Shown here: positions 10,860 to 22,081 of the stretch, one piece after another | Position numbering within the stretch: the first letter of the stretch is position 1 | Layout of the letters: each line of letters opens with the position of its first letter | Assembly: GCA_029378245.1 (NCBI GenBank) | Contig: JARKIF010000018.1 | Coordinates: forward strand, 992,001 to 1,056,000 | Source of the DNA: Roridomyces roridus | Lineage: Eukaryota > Basidiomycota > Agaricomycetes > Agaricales > Mycenaceae | Reading direction: 5' to 3' | DNA: 64,000 nucleotides | Position numbers and translations under genes: made by a program | The notes under the pieces: generated by a model | Databases searched by the model: none | Told to the model about the DNA's origin: nothing | What the model saw: only the letters and a program-made list of their open reading frames with translations

Positions 10860-12190
10860 ACCTTTCCGAACGGTTCCTGTGGAGCCCATGGGCAGACTCA
10901 CCTTCATGAACCAGATTGGCGTGGCCGAGGATGACGCGTATCGGGACGTGCACATCTGTCAGTGACTCTCGGAGTCGGTAGGGCTTCCAGCAGCCGCCGC
11001 GGTTGTATGTCTAGGACCTGAAGGGTCAGTAGTTGCTTCCCGCCTTACAACTGTAAGAGCCACATAGGATCGAGCCCGTCATCTACGAGCACGTTGCGCC
11101 TCCGAAACTTCAGTGGCACGATCCCTTCTCGACCTTCGTTGGCTGTCTCCACCGCACGGTGCCGCTCCCTGTAGGAACGCACAGAGACCTCGAGCACCAC
11201 TTCTCTGTCTTTCGCTCAATGGGGTCACCGACGTAACCAGGGACTACTGGTCGCACCAGAATATCGTCATGGTCCTCCCCCGGGTCTTTTGGAGAGTTCA
11301 GAACTTGTGAGTCGTCACTTCCGTCGTTCCCTGTCTTTCGTGTAACAGGGCCGCACAGGATTAAATCGAGCAACCCGGACCCTCCTCGTTCATGGCCACG
11401 CTCGATGCGCGGCCTGCGGTCCTCTTCGCCGCCTACGTCGAGCATACCTACCTCCACTGCACCATGTCACCCTCGACATTGACACACGTAACGACGTTCA
11501 GTGTCGTCAGACGCCTCCTCGTCACTAGCTTGCGTGGTCCATCGACCCGCCCTCCCGATGATGATCCACATCTGCCTATCCCCAATTCCGCCTCCGTCAC
11601 CTCTCTCCCTTCACCTCAGCTGTCGACTGCTCCTTCTTGAGACGCCCATGCCGATGCTGCACACAACCCTCCTCGCCGCCGCGCAGCATGCCTTCCTCCT
11701 CGAGGGCTGTAAGCGGTGCTACAGCGCTTGGGGAGAATCCATTCGTCGACTGGCGGGTTTACGTGGACTTGGTCTCTGAATCTGTGGGTGACCCACTGCG
11801 GCATGCAAGTACTCCAGCTCGACGCCTGACTCGAGGCGCGGAGCACAGGACCATCACAATCGTGATTCAATGCCACGGGTACGGCGGCGGTGGCACCACG
11901 GGGAGGCTCAGGCTATGACGCCGGAAGGACGACTCGAGTTCACCGACAGATGATGGTTCTGGGCACAGGATGCGTGGGGGAGGCACGACAACCGCCACCG
12001 CCATGGTCACGAACACGGGCACTAGCGCCGCCGTCGAGGATGCGCGGCTACGGTGGTTGCCGCGGTGGTGGCGGTGGGTATAAAAGCTATGGTTGGCGCC
12101 GAACCGAGGGGGATTCCAAGTCCTGCAGTGATGTACAGTATCTCGTGCTCCTGTTCTCCGTGTAACATTGTACTCTTGTAGCCTTGCGGC
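10860..12190 (+). pseudogene. X partner sequence, head-to-head with F-box copy B
   Basis: This begins about 140 bp from the start of copy B and runs away from it. The first readable segment, MNQIGVAEDDAYRDVHI, parallels MNNIQTTVSEDDVYTI next to copy H and related words next to D and E. Later segments (DYWSHQNIV near 11248) parallel YYWSYCSTL near 53.2 kb. Stops and frame changes interrupt it and no domain is recognised, so it is taken as a decayed copy of an unknown gene that travels with the F-box genes. Confidence 0.45.
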
Positions 12191-12406
12191 GTCCAAGCAA
12201 TTGCAACTACCAGAAAGTTCGTGGTATTCGCCACTTCCTTGGCCCAAACGAAAATTCGGTACAGCAAGATGACGCGCATCCCGGTGTATTTACCGTTCTC
12301 ATGACATTCAGTGAGCTCCCGCTACGTCTCCCGGTAGCAAAATCCCGGCGCAAGTTCAACGCAATCAGTTCTCTCCTCTTACGACTTGTTGAACACGAAT
12401 GGATAG

Positions 12407-13661
12407 TTACTCGCTAGAAGAAGACAAAACGTTGTCGAACACAAGAAATCCGGCGTCTGTATCAAATACGCTCCTGCTACATTCCTCCCACTGCTCGCCG
12501 ACTTTCCGGGCAGCTATTTCGCCTGGAGCAGATGATTCAAATACTGGGGCTAATCCGGTCTTTCACTTACCGATGCAGCTGCCCTTCAGAATTGGACAAA
12601 CACTGGCCCAGGTTTTCAAAACCTCACGGTCGTTATCAGCGTCGTCTGGCGAATGCCCAGGGAGATAATCGTACGCCAGATACTCAAGACGCCGAAATCG
12701 TGGCAGGGACGCGGTGATCTGGGTCAAAATTTCTTCCTGTGCAGATATAAGCAGGGGATCGAGTAAGAAGAATTGCAATCTGACCGTGCTCATACGCCAG
12801 CAGAGCAATTTTAATATGCCCAGGTGCGGGAGATGGGTCAATAATTGGTCAAGAAGCCGTGTGATTTGGTCCCCCTGAACAAAATCGATAGACAGAGTGA
12901 GTGCGGGACTTGTCAGCGCACTGAGTTTATTGGCAAGACTTGGGAATTCTACAGTCCACACGGTACGCACGGCTGCCAAACTGCGTGCAGAAAATGAAGG
13001 AAGCCAGCCGAGGCCTCCATCGTAACACTGAAGCCTCGGTAGGAGACTCCCATCCGGCACGGGGAGGTCCTCTCCTGGCGGAGGACGAAGACGAAGATGG
13101 GTTATGGTCGGGTGGCGACTCAAAAACCCCGTGATATGAAGGCTTCGGTCTTCTGTGTTTCCTCCGAGGAGAATGCAGGAGAGAAGATTGGGAAAGGTGA
13201 GGCTAGTGAGACGGGGGACTACTCCGTGCGGACGGTGGTCTTCGAGAGACAAGTGCTCCAACTTTCGCATAAGTTTCAATGATTCCATGAGAGTCTCAGA
13301 GGGCTCGGGATGCACGGCATCATAAGATCTTCGGAGCGTGCAGGCATGAGTTTCATGAGTTACGGAAGCTCAAACATACATACTCCTGTACGAAGGTCAA
13401 AGAGCGCACTGAGTCTGCTCGCTCGGGATTGCGGATTATCGCGCTGCAGAAGGCCTCGGGAATACAAATACTGGAGTCGTTCGTGTGTAGGACTACTGTT
13501 CGGTTGAGACTGGGCAATGCCAGAGCATGGAAGAGTTTTGAGACGCGGCAGAGGGTTGCCTGGTCTGCCCTGAGCGCGTTTTGGATGATTTCGGTGAGAA
13601 CCTCGTTTGGAAGCCATCGAGTTATCCGCATGTGAGCTCTGTGGGCGCTTCGGGTTCGCAT
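12407..13661 (-). CDS. F-box/LRR-like family protein, copy C
   Basis: The start MRTRSAHRAHMRITRWLPNE at 13661 leads into the F-box (LTEIIQNALRADQATLCRVSKLFHAL). The first intron follows SLTFV near 13400. The second exon reads LMRKLEHLSLEDH, LTFPNLLSCIL, LSRHPTITHLRLR, then LPHLGILKLLCW. An intron of about 60 bp precedes EEILTQITASLPRFRRLEYLAY. The last exon after CPILKGSCIG reads GEIAARKVGEQWEECSRSVFD and ends at TAA 12407-12409. No frame break was found. It is the nearest mirror of broken copy F in the right arm, sharing the upstream words gtgtcttgat and gatatcccgtt. Confidence 0.8.
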
Positions 13662-14416
13662 GGTGGAGAACGAGTTGTGGTGGTCGCGGACAAGAGGCGA
13701 GTGATCATCGATGGCAATCAACGGGATATCAAGACACTTCTTCCTGGACTATGACAGTCCTGTCACGCCGGATCACCCTGATCGGGCCCCTACTTCAAAC
13801 CTGGGCCTGCGGCCACTGCTGCGCATGGCAGGTACGATTCAGTGATTGAAGCTCAATAACCAAGTGGAAATGTGATTTCTTTGACCCATGCAACTTCCAC
13901 TCTGACCTCCCCTATTGGAATGGTCTTGTCGTGCTTCCAATACCGAAGTCACCCGGGCGAGCCGATGATGCTGCAGCCCTAGCCCATCGGCACCAATATG
14001 CGTGCCGATACTAATTGAAACTCCAACTCTCAGCCCAACATTGGATTTTCATCGCGATCTGATGGCACCAGCAGAGCGCCGTTCCTGGGTCAGCCGAGCC
14101 AGCCGGAATGCGGGAAATCAATGATATGAGCTGTTTATCAACGAAGTGGCCCGACGGCGCGGAATCTTATCACATCGGAACATCGGAGGCCAAGGAGCCG
14201 AATTGGATATCAGCTGATACATCCAAAAGGAATTAGCTACTCGTTTGATGAAGGAGGGGGGTTAGTATAAAGAACGATTCCTAACAAGTAGGAATCGTAA
14301 ACAGCTCGAGGTAGTTCGACGACTAGGTAGAAGGCAAGCGCGGAAGAGTTACATCGACCACCAAGAACACCCAGTGAACCTCTGGACCAAGAAAAAACAC
14401 CCTTCGAGCGCGGAGT
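13662..14416. other. Spacer between F-box copies C and D with a repeat insertion
   Basis: In the right arm the equivalent spacer between E and F is only 191 bp. The extra 560 bp here, about 13740-14301, ends in a hairpin ACGATTCCTA...TAGGAATCGT at 14274-14298. The same hairpin end occurs near copy A at 4854. No gene is seen. Confidence 0.55.
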
Positions 14417-15728
14417 TCATTCCCCGCTACCAAAAACTCTGTCCCACAGCACGAACCCAGCCTCCGTGTCGAATTCTTCCCGGCTACATGCCTCCCACTG
14501 GTCACCGACATCCATCCAAGTTTTTTTGCCTACGATACCACGAATAAGTGCGAGGCAGGATAATCGGACCTATTACTCACCAATGCAACCGCCTCTCAGA
14601 GTTGGACAAGCATCCGCCCAGTTGCGTAAAGCCTCATCAACTTTGACCGTCGATGGCAACCGTGCGGTATGGTGTAGCGCTAGCGCTAGATATGCCAGAC
14701 GCTCGAATCGCGGTAGGCACTTGGTAATTTGGTTTAAAGTTTCGCTCATGGTCGTGGTCGGGTTCGAGTTGAAGTTGTAGGGCACCTGTATGGATATGAA
14801 TGTCAGGGTCGCACACCGAAATTGCAGACTCACATTGTAGTCTCGGAGTCTCGGATCCAATCCTGTCAGTCGCAACTTTTGCAAGCGCGGCATATGGGTC
14901 GATAACTGGACAAGAACTTGGGCGACTTTTTCCACGAGGGGACATTCGATGCAAAGGCTGAAATCGTGACCCGTCTGTGCACCGAGTATCTGGACAAAGA
15001 TTGGGCTCTGTGCAGTCCAGGTGGTTCGCACGACCACGAGATTGTCCGTCGAGAGGAAACGAAGGAGATGAAGGGAACCACTATAATACTGCAGATTTGG
15101 TAGCACACTGGCAGTACCCTCTGTGAAGCGGGCATCTGGTTCATGCCAGAGATGAAGCTGAGTTATGGTCGGGTGCCGACTCAAAAACTGTGCAACATCG
15201 CGTTTCCAGGCGTCGGGATAGTCTGCTCGTGGAAAGAAGCAAGAGGAAAGGTCGGGCAAGATGAGAGCAGAGAGGTGAGAGACGACTCCGTCAGTGCGCG
15301 AGTCCTCGATCCATATGTGCTTCAATCTGCGCAAGAGTTTCAATGTTTGGATCAAAAAATCTTCCGCGACAGCGTAATAAGGGGCTCTTGGCAGTGGTAC
15401 TTCAGTTTCGTGAGTGTGAAGGACAGTTCAAAGGTACTTACCGATTTATGAAGGTCAGAGAGCGCACTGAATCCGCCCGAGCAGGATTCTCGATAAGGGC
15501 CGTACAGAAGGCCTTGAGCGTCGATGAATTACTCCATTTGGGTTTCAAGACAACCTTTTGAAGGAGGATGGGCAGGACAAGCCCATGGAAGAGTTTGGAG
15601 ACACGACAGAGCGTCAGGTGGTCTGCTCGGGGCAGATGTAGGAAAATCTCGGTGATGACCTCGTTGGGAAGCCAGAGGGTTATAGTGATACTTGGAATCG
15701 GGACTATTCGAGTGCTTCGAGTCCGCAT
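14417..15728 (-). CDS. F-box/LRR-like family protein, copy D (pair of E)
   Basis: The start MRTRSTRIVPIPSITITLW at 15728 leads to the F-box (LPNEVITEIFLHLPRADHLTLCR, in part). The first intron follows TFINR near 15441. The leucine-rich exon holds LKLLRRLKHIWIED, LSRHPTITQLHLW, LSTHMPRLQKLRLTGL. An intron starting GTGAGTCTGC lies near 14780-14835, and the last exon reads GKKTWMDVGDQWEACSREEFD, with TGA at 14417-14419. It pairs with copy E at 45402: exon one differs at about 3 of 95 residues, a middle stretch of about 100 residues differs at about a quarter of positions, and the next 62 residues are identical. The copy looks intact. Confidence 0.82.
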
Positions 15729-15889
15729 GGCTGGGTGTGGAGGCTAGAAGATGGTCGCAGAGACGAGAGCGATCAAGAGCCAATCAAGAGCGATTTGGCA
15801 TTGATTCGGAGTCGGTGATCCGGCATCACTTCCGCTCTCTCTCTCCGTTCTGCGATGCCTCCTCCGCTCTGTGGGCAGTTTTTCCATCC

Positions 15890-18260
15890 CAGCAGTCTCC
15901 GAAAATGTCTCTGGAGCCCCCGGGTTCTCGGACACCTTCACCATGAACAATAACACGTTGGCCATGATGTGTATCCCGACTCGCAGGATTTTCACCCAGC
16001 CCTCGCAGCTGTACATCCATGACACCCCGCCTCCCTTTAGGACCTTCGGGAGAGTGCCCACCCCGCAGCGCGCATGATTACAGAGCGCGAGATCTTCCAG
16101 CTTTTCGTGGTCACCGACTCTGGAACGGACTAGTCGTCGGAACAGTGGGTCTGGGCATCCGCTGATCAAAAAGTGGATGCTTGTACATGTTTGTCCCTGT
16201 CAAAAGGCCGTCTTGATTTCCGTCCTTCCTGGCTGTGCCCGGACCGGCCGCCACAACTCCGGGAAAATTCGGCAACTATGGTGTAGCTCAAGTAAAATAG
16301 GCAATCCTCAAAATGATCAGAGGAATTTTCATAATATTCAGTTTCTGAAAAAGGGCAGTCAAAATGCTGAAAGAATGGGCCACTGTCAGACCATTTTCGA
16401 GTATCAAGGAAAATCCTCCGAGCAAAACACGCGCCGAGATGTCGTGAACCTGCCGGGAATAGCACCCGGAGGGATCTGGGCGGCAAGAACACGGTCCGGG
16501 CGGGTCTTCGGAGGGATGTTTACCACTGATGATTCCATCAAAGCCGATCAATCTCAAGCAGCATCGTGCGTTCTGACGATTTCAAGCCTTTCCACACTCT
16601 CACTTCTGTTCAGTACTCTCTGAATATCAGCTGGGACCCTGGAGAAACACCAAAATGAGACTCAACCTCTTTCGGAGAGGCCATCCGGGCCAAATGACCC
16701 GAACACCATTCTCGGGGTTTTCGTGGCACCCAATGCAACCAAGGGGAACAAACAGGATGGGAACGAGTCCTAGGTTGTAGAAATAAATTTTGGAGACATA
16801 TATATCCCCCCAGAACACTCAAAGCTTTGCTGGAGATCACACTTGCCGAAGATTCAGATGTCCTCTAACTTGTTACTTCGGGAGCCCATACAAATGAAGG
16901 ATCAGCGCGTTTACTGGCTAGAACGGTGCCTAGTCTCACCCACTCCCCCTATATGACCCAATTTTGCTCATACTTAGCCTCAGTCTTTCACCGTCAAGCC
17001 ATGAAGTCCATCAAATCATCGAAAAGCAGCCAACTTGGGACAGCCAGTGAACACAAACCATTCAGTGCATCGGCAAGGAATGTCGGTAGCAAGATCTCAT
17101 ACATAAAAAGAAGCTCTGACGAAATTTCCAGATTTTCTGTGACTCTCCTTGGTCTTCCAGGTCATGGGTAATTATGGGTCAAATTTGAATGGAGAAATGT
17201 GCTTCTATATCAACATTGAGGTCTCGGAAATGGACCAGGTTTCACTGGACGGTAGCCATACATATCTAATACATGTTTAATTTGGCCCGCAAGCAGCAGA
17301 GCAAAGATACAGTTGAGAATGCAGCAGATGGTCGAGAAACCATGTTTCCGATCATGTGGCACAGCCACACGGTCCACTTTTTGATCAGCGGATGCCCAGA
17401 CCCAGGAACAGCACGTTGGCAGCGCGGATTGAGTTCCGCGCGGGTGTTTCGTAGAGCGTAGAGCTGGTGAGTAGTCGCTTCCGTCACTCCAAGTCTGGCC
17501 CTTAACAAGGCCCTTCCAGGATCGGGCCTTGGATAGAGCCCGTTTGCGTTTCTGTGGGATTTCCCGTCGACGTTCCAGACCACAGTCGATTCGCGGCCCA
17601 CGACTTTCTGTGCCGTCCGCGTCAATGACTCTGCGGTGCCATACCAACGGGCATCCCCAGCGTCTGCACTGGTGCTGTAAGCTTCGGCTGCCACCATCTT
17701 TGACCTACATACCTCACCCCCCTCCTGCTCCCGCTGCTCTCCAGACGCCTCCCCAGCCCCTCTTTATCCTTCATAATCTCGCTCTCGGCCGCCACCTCGG
17801 CCTCTCCGCCACCCTCCCCTACTCTGCTCTCGCTCCTTTCACCCTACGCTGCCTAGTCGCGACTCGGATGTCACGAGCCCAATCCATAGAACGACGGGCT
17901 GGCGGTCACGACCGTCTTTAGTGTGGACCTCCTCGCCGCCGCCTCAAACGCGCGCTTCCTGTCCCTCACGGGCGGCAAGTCGCGTTAGTGCTGGGTGCTG
18001 TATCGCCTGCAGGAGGATGGCTTCAGTGCATCTGGAGACACGCCGTGCCATGCGCAGAGCTGGCGCGTGCTATATTTCTGCAGTGGTGGCAAGAGGCTGC
18101 GAAGAAGGCTTTATGACATTCTTCCTAGCGAATGCGAGGCTCTGGGTCAAGTCACAGGATCCCGTCCCACTTAACTGGGCGCCCTTGCACGGTACGCGCA
18201 GCACCACATGTACTTCTGTTGCTGATTCTATATCTCATTCACAGCGATTAACCTAGGGCA
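15890..18260 (+). pseudogene. X partner sequence of F-box copy D, split by an insertion
   Basis: This is the left-arm counterpart of 44.4-45.3 kb read in the opposite direction. Shared words include acagctgcgagggctg (near 16000 and 45170), ggcagcgc with ttgagt (near 17420 and 45085), the ggtgagt after gtagagctg (near 17465), and the intron-like end cattc(a/g)cagcga near 18240. The 16146-17404 insertion is absent from the right arm. Frames are interrupted by stops and I cannot name the family. Confidence 0.45.
16146..17404. mobile_element. DNA transposon-like insert, 1259 bp, 32-bp perfect inverted ends
   Basis: The left end starts TGGGTCTGGGCATCCGCTGA and extends 32 bp (16146-16177). The right end 17373-17404 is its exact inverse. 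A 7-bp direct repeat GGAACAG flanks it at 16139-16145 and 17405-17411. The duplicated right arm (near 45110) lacks it, giving direct evidence of insertion after duplication. ORFs inside, up to 148 codons, show no recognised transposase, so it appears non-autonomous. Confidence 0.9.
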
Positions 18261-18297
18261 TGAATACTGCAATACGACACGATCTATTTTCCGCAGG

Positions 18298-18735
18298 TCA
18301 TCTCGATGTTGACTCGGACAACTTGCCCGCCCTCGTGGCCATTGCGTGCGCCTCCGGGAGACACTCGTCGCCCATCCAAACACGCAGCGCCTCTGGCCCG
18401 ATGATACTATGCTCTTCGACGTGTTCAGGAGCCGAGGCCGTCGCTGCCGCCTTGGTGCGCAACATCAGCCGAGTGGTGAGCCCACACTCGGCCAGCTCGA
18501 AGTGGCTATGAAACGTGCTCTGCGTGGCAGTCTGCGAGCCCAAGGAGGGTGAGACCCTTCTCCGCGGCGGTCAGCAGATTGTGCAGGAGGGTCGGGTCGG
18601 GGACGTCTGTCAGTGAGGGGACACTGGAGGCGTGGACGTGGGAGCTGCCGTGTATGATTTTGTCCCATCCGCGCGCGCAGGCAGAGTAGGCGTATTCGAC
18701 GTCCTTGGGCGTCCCGGCGCAGTAGTGGTCAAGGG
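18298..18735 (-). pseudogene. Heme-thiolate peroxidase remnant (left copy)
   Basis: On the minus strand fragments match the C-terminal two thirds of the right-arm peroxidase: CARGWDKIIHG, LLTAAEKGLTLLGLADCHAEH, ELAECGL, PEALRVWMGDECLPEA, and the ending GKLSESTSR. Frames differ between fragments. The HD of the distal motif reads HG, and the N-terminal part with the heme-binding PCP motif is absent. Its upstream edge joins a YTH1 remnant at about 18735. Confidence 0.8.
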
Positions 18736-18988
18736 GTCGTAAGTGGGTCCAGAACGTGATAGTTGTACATAACTGACCTTTGATACCGACCGAGATCCGC
18801 CTTAATGTAAATTTCTGGGTGTTCTAAGAAAATGGCGGAAAGGGATGAAACGACATATAGTCAACCTGCAGGGAAATTGTTCTGGTGAAATCGGGGGTGC
18901 ACTGCGGCTCTGGAGTCTGCCTTTCGACGGGAGAAACAGACACCCGTTTAGAGAGAGAAGAGGGAGCAACAAGAGGACTCGTGGCCAT
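18736..18988 (-). pseudogene. YTH1 5' remnant (left copy)
   Basis: The minus strand from the ATG at 18988 matches the right-arm YTH1 fragment at 51889 over its first exon (ATGGCCACGAGTCCTCTTG) and the segment encoding the FIPFR and FLEHPEIYI words. It carries frame-breaking changes and stops before any zinc finger. The sequence then switches to the peroxidase remnant near 18735, which is a rearrangement junction. Confidence 0.7.
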
Positions 18989-19089
18989 GAAGACTGACGA
19001 AGAGGGATGGAACCGGAGTTAGGTAAACGAACTTTCGGCCCGGCGGAGCCCGACGGTGATCCGAGGGAGGGTTTTGGGCGTGCCGAGAC

Positions 19090-19974
19090 GCAAAAGTACA
19101 TAATGTCCCGGGAGATCGCTTTCCGGTACCCGTGATCGTCGACCTGTCCCGCGTCATCGCGCTCCTGTACAGAGTTTAAATGGCATGTACCCCAGCGCAC
19201 CGGCAGGGTCAATACTGCATATTTGGACTCCCTGGAGTCGTCGGAGTTCCGCAAAAATCAAACGAGGCCAATCCGGACGTTGCAGCCGCATTTCGGCACG
19301 TTGCCTCGACAAATGCGCGATCAAGACTCGATCGCCCCATCAGCAGATTGCAAGCGATGCTTGATGTCCGGTCCCATTCAGAGAAAGGGAATCCACCAGT
19401 GGTTCCTAACATGTGTGAACAATGGACAGTCAAGGCTTAAAGTAAAGTACACCGCAATATTTCCAGCCGGGTATACATGTGATGCCAGCTATGTCAAGAA
19501 ACTGATGTTTGCGGTACCAGATAATTGCATGTTTCTCCACCATTGGGAAGAGGTGTTTCCTTGAGTCTCGAATAGCCCCCAGCTTGTAAAATGGGAAGTT
19601 ATCTGGCTTGACATGCGCTCTACTGCCTGGGAAGTGGGTGGCATCACCGTCTCCTGATGGGACAAAAAGCCCACCGATTTCAATGCAACAAGGACACGCA
19701 GGTCTCTCGGCATATTTTTACGGCTTATTCCTCATTCCGAGGATCATTACTCCCTGCAACATCCAAGGATTCCGTCCAGCGGGTCCCGAGATATTTAAAC
19801 TCTGGACAGGAAAGCCAAGACAACTGTACATCAAAGCATCGTCGGCGAGACAGATCTGTGATGCGGGATGGACCGGAACTTGATGTCCGCCGGACCAGAT
19901 GACTATATCAAATGGACCGGAACATGATCGCCGGTACAGGAAGGTGCTTCCCGTGGACATTTAAGGTACACGCC
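19090..19974. mobile_element. hAT-like insert, 885 bp, between the YTH1 remnant and left P450
   Basis: The right arm has continuous sequence here, while the left arm has 885 extra bases flanked by the 8-bp direct repeat GCCGAGAC (19082-19089 and 19975-19982). The ends are imperfect inverted repeats of about 45 bp: GTACATAATGTCCCGGGAGA at the left against GTACCTTAAATGTCCACGGG read inward from the right. No transposase is visible. Confidence 0.8.
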
Positions 19975-20087
19975 GCCGAGACTCCGCGGGGGACCGGCGG
20001 CGGAAAACCATCTTGGGACGGATCTTCCCGGGATCAATGAAACACTTCGCTCCTTCAAAATGCCCACCACATGGTCGGCCGCCTCCC

Positions 20088-22081
20088 ATGGCTCTCACTT
20101 CCCTGGAGTTCTTGACTCTCTTCTCTGTGATAAGCTGCGCTGTCCTCTATTTTTCCCCCCAATTCTTACACGCAAAACTTCCACTTCCGCCAGGACCCAA
20201 GTCGCAGCGATGGATCCCGGGCAGTGTCGACATGCCCAAAATTCGACCCTGGCTCACGTATGCTCCGGAATGGAGGAAGCTATACGGTTAATTTTTCCAG
20301 GCCGCGATTCGACCCACTAAACTCACAATTTCTCCAGGGGACCTTATCTATATTCGAGTCCTGGGCAACCCGATTCTCGTTCTGAACTCTGTGACCGTTG
20401 CTTCCGATCTCCTTGAAAAGCGGTCCTCCAAGTACTCGAGTAGACCCGTCCGAACCATGGTCGTCGAGTTGATGGGTTGTGACTGGTTCGCCTCTTCGTT
20501 CCCTTACGGTCCCTACTGGCAGAAGCATCGGGCAATGTTTCAACGCTACTTGCCTCAAAACGACTCCTCCATCCGCTGGCATCCTCTACAGACCCAGGAG
20601 GCACATGCCCTGCTTTGCTCCCTTTTTCTCAAGTGGGTGATGCACGAGTCTGCCAATGTTCTTCCATCTGAATCCTCTCTCAGGCCCGCAGAATTCCGGC
20701 ACCACATCCGTACACTCTCCGCAAGCATCGTGCTCAAAATGACCTATGGGGTCAAAGTAGGCACTGGTCAGAATTCACAGCTGTAACCCAATATCCTTGT
20801 TCAATCAGATCTTAGGAAACGAGTACGTCGTGCTGGCAGATCAAGCCATTGCGGGTCTCGCAGAAGCAGGCATATTCGGCACCTATCTCGTCGTATGTCT
20901 CTACCCTTGCACATATTCCGGTCTTGATTCAGCTCTTATATGGTAGGATTATATCCCTTGGTTGAAGTATGCACCCTCCTGGTTTTCATTCAAAAGAAAG
21001 GCACGCGCGTGGAGGAAACTTGCTCGTGCGATGGTCAATGTGCCTTTCGCTTCTGTTCAGCAAGAAATGGCGCAAGGCGTCGCTTCGAAATGTCTCGTCT
21101 CTGAAGAATTAGAAGGTCTCTCCAACTCGGCCGATCCAACGATGGCCGAACGCATCATAAAGAACGTTGCGGGCACGATGTATGCTGCCGGAGCTGATAC
21201 TACAAGCAGCGCCCTAGCTGCTTTCTTCCTCGCGATTACCATCCATCCGGAAATACAGCAGAGGGGCCAGGCCGAAATCGACCGAGTCATCGGGCACGGA
21301 CAACGACTTCCTCTCTTCACGGATCGACCACAACTCGCATTCATTGATTATATCTGTTACGAACTACTGAGATGGAACCCGGTCGGGTGCGCTTTTCTTC
21401 ATCTGTTCAACTCGGTCCAGAATTTTGATTAATGTTTTAGGCCACTGGGACTTCCTCACTACGTGACTGGTACGCACTTTGATCGATTTCATACGCTTTC
21501 ACTCATTATTTTCTGAAAAGGATGACGAATATCGTGGATTTCGAATTCCCAAAGTGCGTGACCATACCACACCCATCTCTCGTTTTAATCATCATCCTAG
21601 GGCACGACCGTGCTTCCGAACATCTGGGCAATCCTTCACGATCCAGAAACATACCCAGACCCCCTGGCTTTCAACCCAAGCCGGTTTTCCCCAGAAGACC
21701 GCACAGAAGGCAAGAACCCACTCCCCGATGTTGCCTTTGGTTTTGGTCGAAGGTCAGGACTCAGTCGGCATTATTACCAAGTATTTCTTCTGACAATTGT
21801 CAGGTTCTGTCCTGGAAGGTTCCTTGCCTTTGATACCATCTGGATTGCGGTAGCATCCATTCTCACGGTCTATGACATCTCAAAGTCGAGAGATGAGACC
21901 GGCGCTGTGAAGGAGCCCACCGTCGAGTTTACGCCGCACATGTTAAGGTGTGTTTGTAAACTTAAATTGGACGAATGTCATCTCATCGTGGCGTAGCCAT
22001 CCTGTACCTTTTGTCTGCACCATCACTCCGCGTTCAGCAGCTGCGGCACAACTAGTGCAAGATATAGACATGAGCTTGTAA
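20088..22081 (+). CDS. Cytochrome P450 monooxygenase, left copy (probably splice-defective)
   Basis: The ATG at 20088 starts a membrane anchor (MALTSLEFLTLFSV) followed by the LPPGP hinge. The C-helix WQKHR, the I-helix AGADTTSS, the ExxR motif ELLRWNP and, across an intron, the heme motif FGFGRRFCPGR are all present. The protein ends HPVPFVCTITPRS... with TAA at 22079-22081. The family resembles basidiomycete ordA-like (CYP64-type) enzymes, ER-bound, which oxidise small molecules. About eight introns are seen. At the intron ending near 21520 the position that is AAG in the right copy reads AAA, and the next AG (aaaag, 21520) shifts the frame into a stop. The gene may therefore be inactive. 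Its substrate cannot be deduced. Confidence 0.85.
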
